Positions 52,601 through 62,145 are shown, counted from the first letter of the stretch. The stretch: DNA of 64,000 nt from Aestuariibius violaceus (GCF_040779325.2 NZ_JBFONT020000010.1:1-64000), one strand, 5' to 3'. Numbers and translations are program-made. Notes: generated from the letters alone by a model not told the origin.

Positions 52601-52945
52601 TCAGACGTGAACGGCTCCCGGCGGCGCGCGTGCCGCGAAGGCCCGATCAGGACGGCGCTCGACCGCGGCTGCCGCGTTCCAAAGACGCTCCACCACGCGG
52701 CCCGGCGCCACCAGGCCCGGCACCACCTCCGGCACCAGCGCCTCGCCCACCAGCCGGCAGGCCTCACAGCCCCGATCCTGATGCGCGGGCCCGTCGCCGC
52801 AGATGTCAGAAAAATCTCCGCCGCCAAGGACATAGGCCGCAATCCGCGCCTCGTCCTCAGCCGCGGCCAACCGATGCCCGCCGCCCAAAGCGGCCAAGGC
52901 CACGGCGACGAGGCAGACGATCAGGCGGGACGCAATCAGGCGCAT
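52601..52945 (-). CDS. DUF2946-like small exported protein
   Basis: The start at 52945 gives 114 residues with an N-terminal signal helix (LIVCLVAVALAALGGGHRLAAA). The mature part has DICGDGPAHQDRGCEACRLVGEALVPE and ends ARAPPGAVHV, both typical of DUF2946 proteins found with copper genes. The cysteine and histidine positions could bind metal. It heads the operon with the PCuAC and Sco genes; the Zur-like box at 53058 lies 113 bases upstream of its start. Confidence 0.7.
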   Translation of the reverse strand: MRLIASRLIVCLVAVALAALGGGHRLAAAEDEARIAAYVLGGGDFSDICGDGPAHQDRGCEACRLVGEALVPEVVPGLVAPGRVVERLWNAAAAVERRPDRAFAARAPPGAVHV

Positions 52946-53057
52946 GACCCCCACATATCCCCGGCCCGATCCCGGCGCCAGTCCGCGCAACGCGTCAAAA
53001 CGCCCGAAACGTGCCGATATCAACGGGTTGCATTCTGCCGCCAAAGGCTCTTCCCTT

Positions 53058-53072
53058 TGCTATAATATAACA
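53058..53072. promoter_or_regulatory. Candidate Zur box over a -10 element
   Basis: TGCTATAATATAACA differs at one position from the palindrome TGTTATANTATAACA that is the core of Zur boxes in enteric bacteria. It overlaps a perfect TATAAT (53061-53066). It lies between the DUF2946 operon and the ABC genes and could control either or both. No clear -35 box was seen. Confidence 0.6.
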
Positions 53073-53088
53073 TTGAGGGAGAGCCCGA

Positions 53089-53184
53089 ATGCGCCGCCAA
53101 AATCCGATTGCGGACGTTAAAGTTTTCTTCGGACTTGCCCGCTATTGTTCGGCCGAATCGCCAGCATTCACCGCGCGCGCCTGA
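53089..53184 (+). CDS. 31-residue leader ORF before the ABC genes
   Basis: ATG at 53089 has a good site (GAGGGAGA) upstream and encodes 31 residues with no similarity recognised. Its TGA ends three bases before the ATPase ATG, and the two lie in the same frame, so one stop separates them. The ATPase start has no ribosome-binding site of its own, which suggests translational coupling through this leader. A tiny real protein is also possible. Confidence 0.5.
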   Translation: MRRQNPIADVKVFFGLARYCSAESPAFTARA

Positions 53185-53187
53185 CCC

Positions 53188-53862
53188 ATGGGCCTGGCGC
53201 TGACGATCGAGGGCCTGACGGTCCGGGGCGATGACGGGCGCACGCTGCTCGATATCCCGTCCTTTTCCATGGCGGGGGGAGAGGCGCTTGCCATCCGCGG
53301 CCCCTCCGGCGCGGGCAAGACAACGTTCCTGATGGCGCTCGCCGGGCTTGTCCCCTGCAGCGGTCGGCTCCTCTGGGGCGACACCGACATTGCCGCGCTT
53401 TCGGATGCCGCTCGCGCCCGCCTGCGGCGCGACACGCTCGGCCTCGTGTTCCAGGACCCCAACCTGTTCGAGGAACTCGGCCCCCTCGACAACGCCGCCC
53501 TCGCCGCCAGCTTCGGCCCGCGCAACACCCGCGCAACACTCAGAACCCGCGCAGAAAGCCTGCTCGACCGCTTCGGCATCAAGGCCGACAATCGTGCCGC
53601 AGGCAGCCATTCCGGCGGTGAACGCCAGCGCATCGCCGTCGCCCGCGCTCTGGCCACGAACCCCCTTGTTTTACTGGCCGATGAACCCACGGCGAGCCTC
53701 GACCGCGCCACCGGTGAGGCCCTGATCGAGGATCTCTTTACCGAGGCCTCCACCGCAGGCCGCACCCTCGTCGCCGTCAGCCATGACGAGGCGCTGCTGG
53801 CCCGCGCGCCCCGCGTCATCACCCTCATCGGCGGCCGCATCGCCGAGGCCGCCCGTGCGTGA
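53188..53862 (+). CDS. ABC transporter ATP-binding protein (LolD/MacB-like)
   Basis: The protein has 224 residues. Walker A is GPSGAGKTT, the signature HSGGERQRIAVARAL and Walker B VLLADEPTASLD, followed by the H-loop in AVSHDEALL. It starts without a visible ribosome-binding site after the leader. It energises the permease encoded next, with which it overlaps by eight bases. Confidence 0.92.
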   Translation: MGLALTIEGLTVRGDDGRTLLDIPSFSMAGGEALAIRGPSGAGKTTFLMALAGLVPCSGRLLWGDTDIAALSDAARARLRRDTLGLVFQDPNLFEELGPLDNAALAASFGPRNTRATLRTRAESLLDRFGIKADNRAAGSHSGGERQRIAVARALATNPLVLLADEPTASLDRATGEALIEDLFTEASTAGRTLVAVSHDEALLARAPRVITLIGGRIAEAARA

Positions 53863-55159
53863 CCTCTGGCGCGACCTGCCGGTACTGACGCAGGATTTGT
53901 TAATCCTCGCAGGCCTCCTTATCCCCTTGATCCTCATCGGATTTATCCTCACCCGCGGCACCCGCCCCTGGACCATCGCTCGCGGCATCCTGCGCGCCTA
54001 TCCCGGCGTCTCCGCCGTCTTCGTGGCCCTCATCGCCGTCTCCATCGCCGTCGGCACCGCGATCCTCGCGCAGGAACGCGGCCTGCGCATCGGCAGCGCC
54101 CAGGCCGCCGATCCCTTCACTTTGATCGTGGCGGCCCCCGGCAGCGACATCACCGCCATGCTCGCCGCCGTTTACCTGCAGCCCTCCGCCATCGAGCTGC
54201 TCGACGGCGCCGCCTACGACCGCATCGCCTCGCACGAGCGCGTGACCATCGCCGCCCCCATCGCCTTCGGCGACAGCTGGGAGGGGCACCCGGTCGTCGG
54301 CACCATCGCCCCCTTCGTTAATCATTTGACAGGAGATCTCGCCGAAGGTCGCATCTTCCAGACCTCGGAAGAGGCCATCGCGGGCGCCTTTGTCCCCATC
54401 GGGATCGGCGAGGCTTTCGAACCCGCCCACGGCCACGGCGCCGAGGCCGAAGACGGCGCCCATGCCGGGTTCGAATACACCGTCACCGGCCGCATGGCGC
54501 CCACTGGCAGCCCGTGGGACAAGGCGATCCTTGTCCCTGTCGAGGGCGTCTGGCAGGTCCACGGCCTCGCCGACGGCCATGCAGAGCCGGGGCGCATCGG
54601 CCCCCCCTTCGTGCCGGAGCTCTTCCCCGGCACGCCGGCGGTTCTGGTCGTTCCCGACACGCCCTTCGCCGCCTATCCGCTCAGGTCGGAATTCACCGAC
54701 AGCACGATGATGGGCATCCTCCCCGGCGCCGTCCTCTCCCGCCTGCACGGCCTGCTCGGAGATGTCCGGCAAGCGCTTTCCATCATGGCAACGGCCAGTC
54801 AGGCCCTCGTCGCGACAGGCGTCATGGCGGGCCTCTTCATCCTCACCCGCCTGCTGGGCCGCCGCCTCGCCCTCCTGCGCGCCCTCGGCGCCCCGCGCCG
54901 CTTTGCCGTCGCTGTGCTCTGGACCCATGCGATGGGCCTGATCGTCGCGGGCGCGCTGATCGGCCTCGCCCTGGGCTGGATCGCGGCCCGCATCCTCGGC
55001 CAGGTCCTCACCGGCATGACCGACATCGCCATCGATGCGCCGCTCGGCTGGGGCGAGGTTCACCTGACCGCCGTCTTCCTCAGCCTCGCGGGGTTCATCG
55101 CGCTTCTTCCCGCCTGGCTCGGAACGCGGCGGATCCGCATCACCGATCTGCGCGCCTGA
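53855..55159 (+). CDS. FtsX/MacB-like ABC permease with His-rich loop
   Basis: The GTG at 53855 (GAGG six bases upstream) gives 434 residues. One helix near the N-terminus is followed by a large periplasmic domain and three C-terminal helices (ATGVMAGLFILTRLL; LIVAGALIGLALGWIAA; LTAVFLSLAGFIALLPAWLG), the FtsX layout. The periplasmic domain contains HGHGAEAEDGAHAG near residue 195, a likely metal-binding stretch. With the Zur-like box upstream this suggests a function linked to zinc rather than lipoprotein sorting. Confidence 0.85.
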   Translation: MRDLWRDLPVLTQDLLILAGLLIPLILIGFILTRGTRPWTIARGILRAYPGVSAVFVALIAVSIAVGTAILAQERGLRIGSAQAADPFTLIVAAPGSDITAMLAAVYLQPSAIELLDGAAYDRIASHERVTIAAPIAFGDSWEGHPVVGTIAPFVNHLTGDLAEGRIFQTSEEAIAGAFVPIGIGEAFEPAHGHGAEAEDGAHAGFEYTVTGRMAPTGSPWDKAILVPVEGVWQVHGLADGHAEPGRIGPPFVPELFPGTPAVLVVPDTPFAAYPLRSEFTDSTMMGILPGAVLSRLHGLLGDVRQALSIMATASQALVATGVMAGLFILTRLLGRRLALLRALGAPRRFAVAVLWTHAMGLIVAGALIGLALGWIAARILGQVLTGMTDIAIDAPLGWGEVHLTAVFLSLAGFIALLPAWLGTRRIRITDLRA

Positions 55160-55287
55160 TCCGTACCGCATGGACGAATCACCCCGACGCCACACATAAT
55201 TCCGCACGAAGGCAACAGGCGGGACAGACCGGCAAACGGCACCCGCGCAAGACGGTACAGGCAAACCCTTTCGAAAGGATGCGAGCG

Positions 55288-55605
55288 GTGCGTTCCTCCC
55301 TTATCGCGTTGACGATTCTCCTCACACTTGCGGCTTGCGGCGGCAGCCGCGTCTCCGGAAATATCGGCCAGGCCTGCGCGACCTCCGACCGGCGCGCGGC
55401 CAACCCCGAGCTTTGTCGCTGCGTGCAAAGCGCCGCCGACCGCTCGCTCAGCCGGTCCGAGCAGCGTCGCGCGGCGGAATTCTTCACCAACCCACAGCTC
55501 GCCCAGGACACCCGCCAGTCCGACAACCCAAGAGACGAGGAATTCTGGCAGCGTTACCGCCAGTTCCTCGACACGGCCGAGGCGAGCTGCCGCTCCTACG
55601 CGTGA
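55288..55605 (+). CDS. Small putative lipoprotein
   Basis: A GTG at 55288 fits AAAGGA at 55274-55279 better than the ATG at 55279 and gives 105 residues. The signal ends with a canonical lipobox (LTLAAC). The mature part has several cysteines (GQACATSDRRAANPELCRCV; ASCRSYA) and a basic, helical middle. It ends by overlapping the sirtuin start (GTGA). Family not recognised. Confidence 0.75.
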   Translation: MRSSLIALTILLTLAACGGSRVSGNIGQACATSDRRAANPELCRCVQSAADRSLSRSEQRRAAEFFTNPQLAQDTRQSDNPRDEEFWQRYRQFLDTAEASCRSYA

Positions 55606-56294
55606 CCGACCGGATCGTCATCCTGACGGGCGCGGGTCTCTCCGCGGAAAGCGGCCTCGACACGTTTCGGTCAGCCGGCGGCGTCTGGAGCCAGGTGCGG
55701 CTGGAAGACGTCGCCACGCCAGAGGCGTTCGCCCGCGACCCGGCCCGCGTTCACGCCTTCTACAACGCCCGCAGGCAGGGCGCCGCGGCGGTGGACCCCA
55801 ACGCCGCCCACAAGGCCTTGGCCCGCCTGCAAAAGAACCACCCCGGCGCGGTGACCATCGTCACCCAGAACGTCGACAGCCTGCACGAAGCGGCCGGCGC
55901 CCAGGTCATCCATATGCACGGCCAGCTCGACCAGGCGCTCTGCGCCGCCTGCAACCACCGCTGGCCCGCGCCGATCGAGATGCAGCCGCACCAAACCTGC
56001 CCCAATTGCGGCCAACAGACGACCCGCCCCGACATCGTCTGGTTCGGCGAAATCCCCTACCATATGGAGCGGATCGACGCGGTGTTGTCCGACGCCACCC
56101 TCTTCGCAGCCATCGGCACCTCTGGTCAGGTCTACCCCGCCGCCGGCTTCGTCGAGATCGCCGCCGCCGCAGGCGCCCGCACCATCGAGCTGACGCTGGA
56201 GCCCTCCGCCGTCAGCCAACTCTTCGACGAAACCGATCACCGCAAGGCCACCGAAGCCGTGCCTGCTTGGGTCGACCGGTTGCTCGCTGGATAG
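55602..56294 (+). CDS. cobB: NAD-dependent protein deacylase (class III sirtuin)
   Basis: The 230-residue sirtuin removes acyl groups from lysine using NAD. Visible motifs are ILTGAGLSAESGLDTFR, TQNVDSLHE, the catalytic histidine in VIHMHGQ and a zinc site of four cysteines (CAAC, CPNC). FYNARR supplies the Tyr-x-x-Arg pair that marks desuccinylase/demalonylase members such as CobB and SIRT5. The GTG start overlaps the lipoprotein stop. Confidence 0.93.
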   Translation: MTDRIVILTGAGLSAESGLDTFRSAGGVWSQVRLEDVATPEAFARDPARVHAFYNARRQGAAAVDPNAAHKALARLQKNHPGAVTIVTQNVDSLHEAAGAQVIHMHGQLDQALCAACNHRWPAPIEMQPHQTCPNCGQQTTRPDIVWFGEIPYHMERIDAVLSDATLFAAIGTSGQVYPAAGFVEIAAAAGARTIELTLEPSAVSQLFDETDHRKATEAVPAWVDRLLAG

Positions 56295-56304
56295 CAGGGG
56301 CCTC

Positions 56305-57444
56305 TCAGGGCCCGGTCAGATCGTCAAACCCCTGCTCCAACCGCCAGAGATCCAGAACTCTCTGTGCGGTTCGTGCCCGCAGGCACGTCTGTCGCCACCG
56401 CTCTGCCGGGGCGCCTGTCGCCCCCGAAGCTGCCCCAAGACCGCAATCGGCATCCCGCATGGCGATCCATCCCCGTTGCGCAACGCGCAAGCCGTCCCGA
56501 AATGCCGCAGGCCGTGTCGGCGCCCGCAGCCTTGCGTAGACCTCGTTCAGCCTCTCATCCCAAACCGCATGATCCGCCTCGGCACAAAGGGCAATGCCAG
56601 AGGTCGTCGGTGCCTCCGCAGCGCAGTCGGCAAACCCGGTGAAGGACGCCATGCAGGTCGCAGCCTCCCGTCCGTTCCGGTCACAATAGGTCAGCCCGTT
56701 CCAGAAAGCGGCGGAGTCCTGATAAGCCTCGCGCGCGCGCAGATCATCGAATTTCGCCTCTTCGTAATGCCCGCAATAGGCATCGAGCATCGCCTCGCTT
56801 GCCAAGGTGTCCACCGGTGCCCGCGCATAACGTGGATGCGGCCGCAGCATCCCCGGCGCCGCGCTCATTTTGCAGAAGTCTCCGTCCGGATCCGTCGGCT
56901 CCACAGACATCTCGAACTGCGGAACCAGCGTGTTCCCGTCTAACGCAAAGAACTCGTATCCCCAGGCACAGCAACTCGACCGACCGCCAGAAACGATCAG
57001 ACCGTCTACATCCCGGTAGGCCCAGTTGGACAACTCGCCGAGAGAGACAAACCTCTGCGTGTCGACGTCAAAGCGATGCATGTCGAAGGTGGAATTCACC
57101 ATACCGGCGATCATCAGCATCCCCACATCCCGCCATCCGTCACCGTCGATATCCACGATCCAGGCCGGATACTCGAAACCGGTGAATGTCTGGGCGATAC
57201 CGCTTCCGACCCTCGAAAGACGCCAGGAGGCCCCCTGATCCCCGTCCTCGAAAGGAATGTAGTCCAGGTAGAACGTCTCTCCGAAATCCGTCCACTCGTA
57301 TCTGCAAGCTGGTTCCGGACCGGGCTCCTCGGCTGAAAACGCCTTCCCGCCTTTATCGCAGGGCGGCAATGCGGATTCTGTATCGGCCAGGGCGTGAAAT
57401 GGCAGCGCGGTAAAGCAGAGGGCCAGAATCAATCTCGACAGCAT
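56305..57444 (-). CDS. Exported protein with LprI-like C-terminal domain
   Basis: The 379-residue protein has a signal peptide (RLILALCFTALPFHALA). Residues about 90-160 resemble an FG-GAP/VCBS-type strand repeat (WIVDIDGDGWRDVGML). The C-terminal 90 residues resemble LprI/DUF1311: LCAEADHAVWDERLNEVYARL, GLRVAQRGWIAMRDADC and CLRARTAQRVLDLW, with paired cysteines. LprI domains can inhibit lysozyme. The combination of domains is unusual. Confidence 0.7.
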   Translation of the reverse strand: MLSRLILALCFTALPFHALADTESALPPCDKGGKAFSAEEPGPEPACRYEWTDFGETFYLDYIPFEDGDQGASWRLSRVGSGIAQTFTGFEYPAWIVDIDGDGWRDVGMLMIAGMVNSTFDMHRFDVDTQRFVSLGELSNWAYRDVDGLIVSGGRSSCCAWGYEFFALDGNTLVPQFEMSVEPTDPDGDFCKMSAAPGMLRPHPRYARAPVDTLASEAMLDAYCGHYEEAKFDDLRAREAYQDSAAFWNGLTYCDRNGREAATCMASFTGFADCAAEAPTTSGIALCAEADHAVWDERLNEVYARLRAPTRPAAFRDGLRVAQRGWIAMRDADCGLGAASGATGAPAERWRQTCLRARTAQRVLDLWRLEQGFDDLTGP

Positions 57445-57616
57445 GCGGTATCTCCAATGCGGGAAAGATGGACCGTTCGGGTCCCCAACTCAATCGCGGC
57501 AGGCCCCAATGCTCCGAGAATCGGCGCCAGGCCGGTCCGTTGGGGCGATCAGGTCAGCTGCTGCCGCTCGGTGATCTCCTCTGCAATCGAAGAGCTGGGC
57601 ATGGGCGACAGCAACG

Positions 57617-57647
57617 AAAAGGGGCGCTCCCCGCATGGAAAGCGCCC
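57617..57647 (-). terminator. Intrinsic terminator of the Gly/Asn-rich coiled-coil gene
   Basis: Minus-strand GGGCGCT and AGCGCCC form a seven-base stem (57622-57647) followed by CTTTT. It lies about 60 bases past the stop codon at 57706. Confidence 0.7.
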
Positions 57648-57705
57648 GAACCGATGAGGGTGCTGTTTCTTCGCAAAGTCCCCTTCGGACCCTTTCCTGA
57701 GTCGA

Positions 57706-58800
57706 TTACTCTTCCGCGCCGCTCTCCTCTGCCGACTCTTCGTAGATCCCGAGCAACTTCTGGACGGCGATCTCGACCTCGTCCGTCACCTCCTTGTTGG
57801 CAGCCGCCTCCAAAGCGGCGCGCTGGGTCTCGGGCTGGGTCTCCAGCCGCTCCTCCAGATCGGCGACCGTTGCTTCGGCCTCGGCATAGTCTTCGGCGGC
57901 GTCGCGTTCTTCGGTCAGTCCGGCGATCTCTTCATCCACGGCGTCGATCTGCGCTTCGGTTTCGGCGATCCGGCTTTCAATCTCCGCATCGCTGCCGTCT
58001 GCATCCTCGAGCCGCTGTTCCAGATCGGCAAGCTGGTCATCCAGCGCCGTCCGCTCATCCGCCGCCGAGGTCAGTGCGTCGTCGATCTCACCGATCGGGC
58101 GGTCCGGCGGGTCAAGGCTGTCGAGCGCATCGCGGGCCGCGGCCAGGTCGGCCTCCAGCTCACGCCCCCCCAGAACGGCCTCGGCATAGGCATTGATCCG
58201 GCCGACCCGCGAATTGGGGGAGGCATTGGCCCGCGCCGTTGCCGACGCGTTCGCCGCGTTCAGTGCCCCCAGTTCGGACGGATGGACGCCCAGCTCCTGG
58301 GCCATCCGGTTGCCCCGTCCGACACCCCGGTGCACCGGGCGCGGGACCTCGCCGCTGGGGGCCGCCTCGGTCGGCGCCGTGCTTCGGCGGGCGGGCTGGT
58401 TACTGGCACGGGCGGGCCGCGCCTGCTGCCGATTCGGCTGGGCGGTTGCGGTTTCCCTCCGGTCCACGCCAAGAATCCGGTCGAGGAAGTTGTTGCCGTT
58501 CCCGCGACCGGCCGAACGGTTGGCGCCGCCGCGCCGATCCGATGCGTGGGCGCCGCCGCGCCGGTCAGAGGAGGCACCGCGGCCATTTCCGCCGCCATTG
58601 CCGCGATTGTCGGCCCCGTGGCCGCCGCCGTTGCCACCCCCGTTGCCGTTTCCACCCCCGTTTCCATTACCACCACCATTGCCTTTGCCCTCTTTCGCCC
58701 ACGCGATATCGGGAGCAAAGGCGAGCGTGGCGACGGCAGTGCCGCCCAGCAGCGCGAGGGAAAGGGTTGTCGCCTTGAGCAGGGAAGACGCCAGTTTCAT
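57706..58800 (-). CDS. Exported Gly/Asn-rich protein with coiled-coil C-terminus
   Basis: The start at 58800 gives 364 residues with a signal peptide (LKATTLSLALLGGTAVATLAFA). Residues about 36-75 are nearly pure Gly and Asn (KGNGGGNGNGGGNGNGG). A basic, low-complexity region follows, and from about residue 195 a long acidic helical coiled coil (LADLEQRLEDADGSDAEIESR). No enzyme motif is seen. It is divergent from another Gly/Asn-rich exported protein. Envelope or surface structure is the best guess. Confidence 0.7.
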   Translation of the reverse strand: MKLASSLLKATTLSLALLGGTAVATLAFAPDIAWAKEGKGNGGGNGNGGGNGNGGGNGGGHGADNRGNGGGNGRGASSDRRGGAHASDRRGGANRSAGRGNGNNFLDRILGVDRRETATAQPNRQQARPARASNQPARRSTAPTEAAPSGEVPRPVHRGVGRGNRMAQELGVHPSELGALNAANASATARANASPNSRVGRINAYAEAVLGGRELEADLAAARDALDSLDPPDRPIGEIDDALTSAADERTALDDQLADLEQRLEDADGSDAEIESRIAETEAQIDAVDEEIAGLTEERDAAEDYAEAEATVADLEERLETQPETQRAALEAAANKEVTDEVEIAVQKLLGIYEESAEESGAEE

Positions 58801-58932
58801 TTCGAAATACTCCAGTCCAAGCCCGCGGCGATATCGCCGGGACGGGTTGCGTATTCCGTCCAGTCTGGCAGGTCTGCGTGAACGAGGGCGGAACCGGCCA
58901 TTCATCTTCGGTTCAAGTGCGACGAGGTAACT

Positions 58933-59619
58933 ATGATCCTGATGAATGCGCGGAACACCATGATCGGGATCCTGTGCGCCGGGCTTTTTGCGTCTTCGGC
59001 CGAGGCCCAGATGCGCGAGATCGGCCAGGCAGAGTTGCGCTCCGGCGTCCAAACCGGGCAGGTGCTCAGCCTGTCGCGCGTATTGTCCATCGTCGATGCC
59101 CGCGTCGATGGTGAACTGATCGACGTGCGCGCCTTCGAGGGCGGCGGCGTCTATTATCGCGTGCTTCTGAAACGCTCGAACGGACAGCTCGTCGCCGCGA
59201 TTCTTGATGCCAGGTCTGGACAGTTCATGAGCTCGAATTCGACGGCCGGCCGGCAGGTGATGGAGGCCGCCAAGACAGGCGGCAATCGCGGCAGCCTCGT
59301 CAGCAGCACTGTGAGGGCTGGAAATTCCGGCAACCAGGGAAATGGGGGCGGAGGCGGAAACAACGGCAACAACGGTGGCGGCAACGGCGGCGGAAACAAC
59401 GGCAATAACGGCGGTGGGAACGGTGGCGGAAGTGGCGGCGGCGGCGGGAACGGTGGCGGAAATGGCGGCGGCGGTGGCAACGGTGGCGGAAATGGCGGCG
59501 GCGGTGGCAACGGTGGCGGAAATGGCGGCGGCGGTGGCAACGGTGGCGGAAATGGCGGCGGCAACGGTGGTGGCGGCGGAAATGGTGGCGGGAACGGCGG
59601 CGGAAAGGGCCGCAAGTAG
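58933..59619 (+). CDS. Exported protein with Gly/Asn repeat tail
   Basis: The 228-residue protein has a signal peptide (MIGILCAGLFASSAEAQ). Residues about 35-100 are compact and PepSY-like (LSLSRVLSIVDARVDGELIDVRAFEGGGVYYRVLLKR). The last 110 residues are Gly/Asn repeats built on NGGGGGNGGG. The ATG follows GAGG. The next genes are a two-component system, and PepSY-like proteins often sit beside such systems as sensors or inhibitors. Confidence 0.75.
   Translation: MILMNARNTMIGILCAGLFASSAEAQMREIGQAELRSGVQTGQVLSLSRVLSIVDARVDGELIDVRAFEGGGVYYRVLLKRSNGQLVAAILDARSGQFMSSNSTAGRQVMEAAKTGGNRGSLVSSTVRAGNSGNQGNGGGGGNNGNNGGGNGGGNNGNNGGGNGGGSGGGGGNGGGNGGGGGNGGGNGGGGGNGGGNGGGGGNGGGNGGGNGGGGGNGGGNGGGKGRK
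59431..59550 (+). repeat. 30-base tandem repeat coding NGGGGGNGGG
   Basis: Three identical 30-base copies occupy 59461-59550 and a fourth, diverged copy precedes them at 59431-59460. Shorter partial copies lie on both sides, so the tail is prone to length change by slippage. Confidence 0.9.
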
Positions 59620-59667
59620 CGCCAAAATCGCCATGATATGGTCCTGAACGACACCTATCCCCGCAGC

Positions 59668-60326
<659 letters not shown>

Positions 60327-60327
<1 letters not shown>

Positions 60328-61676
60328 TGCGCTCTCTCCAGAGACGGGCGATCATGGGCGGTCTGGTCTGGACCGTGATCGCCGTGGCGATCGGCAGCCT
60401 CGCGCTCTTCTCGATCTTCGAAGCGATCGCCCAGCGCCGGTTCGACGCCGCCTTGCAGGACCGCCATCTTCAGGTGGTCGCGGCCCTTGGCAATGCGGGA
60501 TCGGGCGAAGCGGCAGAGCGGTTCCTGACCGATCCGGCCTACAACCGCCCCTATTCCGGCCGCTACTGGCAGATCGACGGGGCAGGGGGCGTGCTTGCCT
60601 CCCGGTCGCTCTTCGATTTCCAGTTCGCGCTTCCCGACGAGGTACCCGGCGATTACCACCAATGGTCGGGTAGGGGGCCGAACGGGCCGGTGCGCGGCGC
60701 GCGGCAGGTGATCACGCTGGATGACGGGTCGGTCTGGACGGTGTCGGTCGCCGAAAGCCTGTCGGCCCTGATCGGTGAGCGGCGCGAGGTTCGGCGCAAT
60801 GTGGCGATCGCCTTCGGGTTGGTGGGCGCATTGATGATCCTAGGGGCGGCGCTCCAGACCTCGATCATCCTTCGGCCCATCCGCAAGCTGCGCGAGGATG
60901 TCGTCCATCGCTGGGATGCGGGCAAGGCGCTCGAGGCCGACGACTACCCCTCCGAAGTCGCCCCGCTGGTCGAGGACATCAACGCGCTGCTCAGGCGCAA
61001 TCGGGAGATCGTGGATCGCGGACGCCGCCAGGCCGCCGATCTGGCCCATGCGCTGAAGACGCCGTCGGCGGTGCTGCGGAACGGGCTCGAAGGGCTCGGG
61101 CAGGCGACCGACGTGGCCGAACCGATGGCGGCGCTCGACCGGATCGACGCGCAGATCGGGCGGTCGCTGGCGCGGATCCGGGCCGAAAGCGCCTCCAAAG
61201 GCGTGAACCTGCGGACTGATCTTGAAACGGCCATCGCCCGGCTCGAGCGTCTCTTCAGAACCATGCCAGACACGCGGGAGACGGCGCTTGCCGTTGATGT
61301 CACGGGCGAAATCGTGGTCCCCGTCGACCAGCAGGACCTCGAGGAAATGCTGGGCAACGTCTTGGAAAACGCATTCAAATGGGCCGCTGGCCGGGTCTCT
61401 CTCGCAGCCTATGTGCAGGACCGGTCGGCGGTGATCGAGATCGAGGATGACGGCCCGGGGATCGCGCGCCGCAAGCGGGATCTGGCGCTCGCGCCTGGCG
61501 CGCGGCTCGACACCACTGTGCCGGGCACGGGCCTTGGCCTTGCCATCACCCACGATCTGGCACAGGCCTATGGCGGCACGCTGCAACTCGAAAGATCCGA
61601 GCGGCTGGGCGGTCTGAAAGTCGTTATCGGGTTGCCGCTGACGATCGCCGGTCTGGCCATTCTTGCCGAGGGGTAG
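60327..61676 (+). CDS. Sensor histidine kinase
   Basis: The 449-residue inner-membrane kinase has two helices flanking a periplasmic sensor domain of about 110 residues (residues 30-160). The H-box is RRQAADLAHALKTPSAVL, the N-box GNVLENAFKWA, and the G-boxes DDGPGIARRKR and GTGLGLAITHDLA. It phosphorylates the response regulator encoded just before. The signal is unknown; the adjacent PepSY-like protein is a candidate partner. Confidence 0.93.
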
Positions 61677-61693
61677 GTCCCGGCGCGCCTGGA

Positions 61694-61924
61694 TCAGGCC
61701 TTCGCGACCCGTTCGGCGGTGACGAACAGGCGTTCGATCGTATCGTCGATGGCCTGGAAAGGGATCACCTGACACTCGTTCTTTGCGGCGACATCCCCGC
61801 TGCAGTCGCGAGGGGGAAGGACATGGCCGGTCGTAGAGGGCTGCGGAGTGGCACCGGCAGAAGCAGACCGCCGCGCCTTGCGCGCCAGTAGTGCGATGGC
61901 GTTTCGCGGGCGATGTTCTTCCAT
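61694..61924 (-). CDS. Small protein of unknown function
   Basis: A 76-residue frame begins at 61924 with AAGGA upstream. The C-terminal half (VIPFQAIDDTIERLFVTAERVAKA) is helix-prone and the N-terminal half basic. Two cysteines lie in RDCSGDVAAKNECQ. No family is recognised. A Fur-like palindrome lies 69 bases upstream of its start. Confidence 0.4.
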   Translation of the reverse strand: MEEHRPRNAIALLARKARRSASAGATPQPSTTGHVLPPRDCSGDVAAKNECQVIPFQAIDDTIERLFVTAERVAKA

Positions 61925-61992
61925 ACTGTCCTTCCCCTTCAATCCGCCCCGTCAATGCTCCAGCAAGCGTCTTCGGGGCGGGGCTTCGTGAC

Positions 61993-62011
61993 TGCGAGAA
62001 TCGTTCTCGCA
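61993..62011. promoter_or_regulatory. Fur-type palindrome
   Basis: TGCGAGAA-TCG-TTCTCGCA is a perfect 8-3-8 inverted repeat. Its GAGAATnnTTCTC core resembles Fur-family boxes. It lies upstream of the 76-residue minus-strand gene; no plus-strand gene follows. Confidence 0.4.
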
Positions 62012-62093
62012 TAAGGGAGGTGAATTACCCGCGAACACTGCGTTAATCTTCCGTTCATGCTTTGCGGGGCAGCCGGTCCCGACCGGATGCGGC

Positions 62094-62122
62094 AAAGAAA
62101 AAGGGCCCCGAATCCGGAGCCC
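62094..62122 (-). terminator. Intrinsic terminator of rpmB
   Basis: Minus-strand GGGCTCCG-GATT-CGGGGCCC (one G-T pair) is followed by TTTTTCTTT. It lies 24 bases past the rpmB stop. Confidence 0.88.
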
Positions 62123-62145
62123 CTCGAAATCCGCCAAAGCTTGGC

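Noticed and set aside
59431..59550. CRISPR-like direct repeats
   Set aside because: The 30-base units are contiguous with no spacers and lie in a coding frame.
59154..59654. Minus-strand polyproline frame
   Set aside because: It is simply the complement of the Gly codons in the repeat tail on the plus strand.
61952..62137. 61-codon minus-strand frame near the rpmB terminator
   Set aside because: It would overlap the terminator and the Fur-type palindrome and shows no start site or family.
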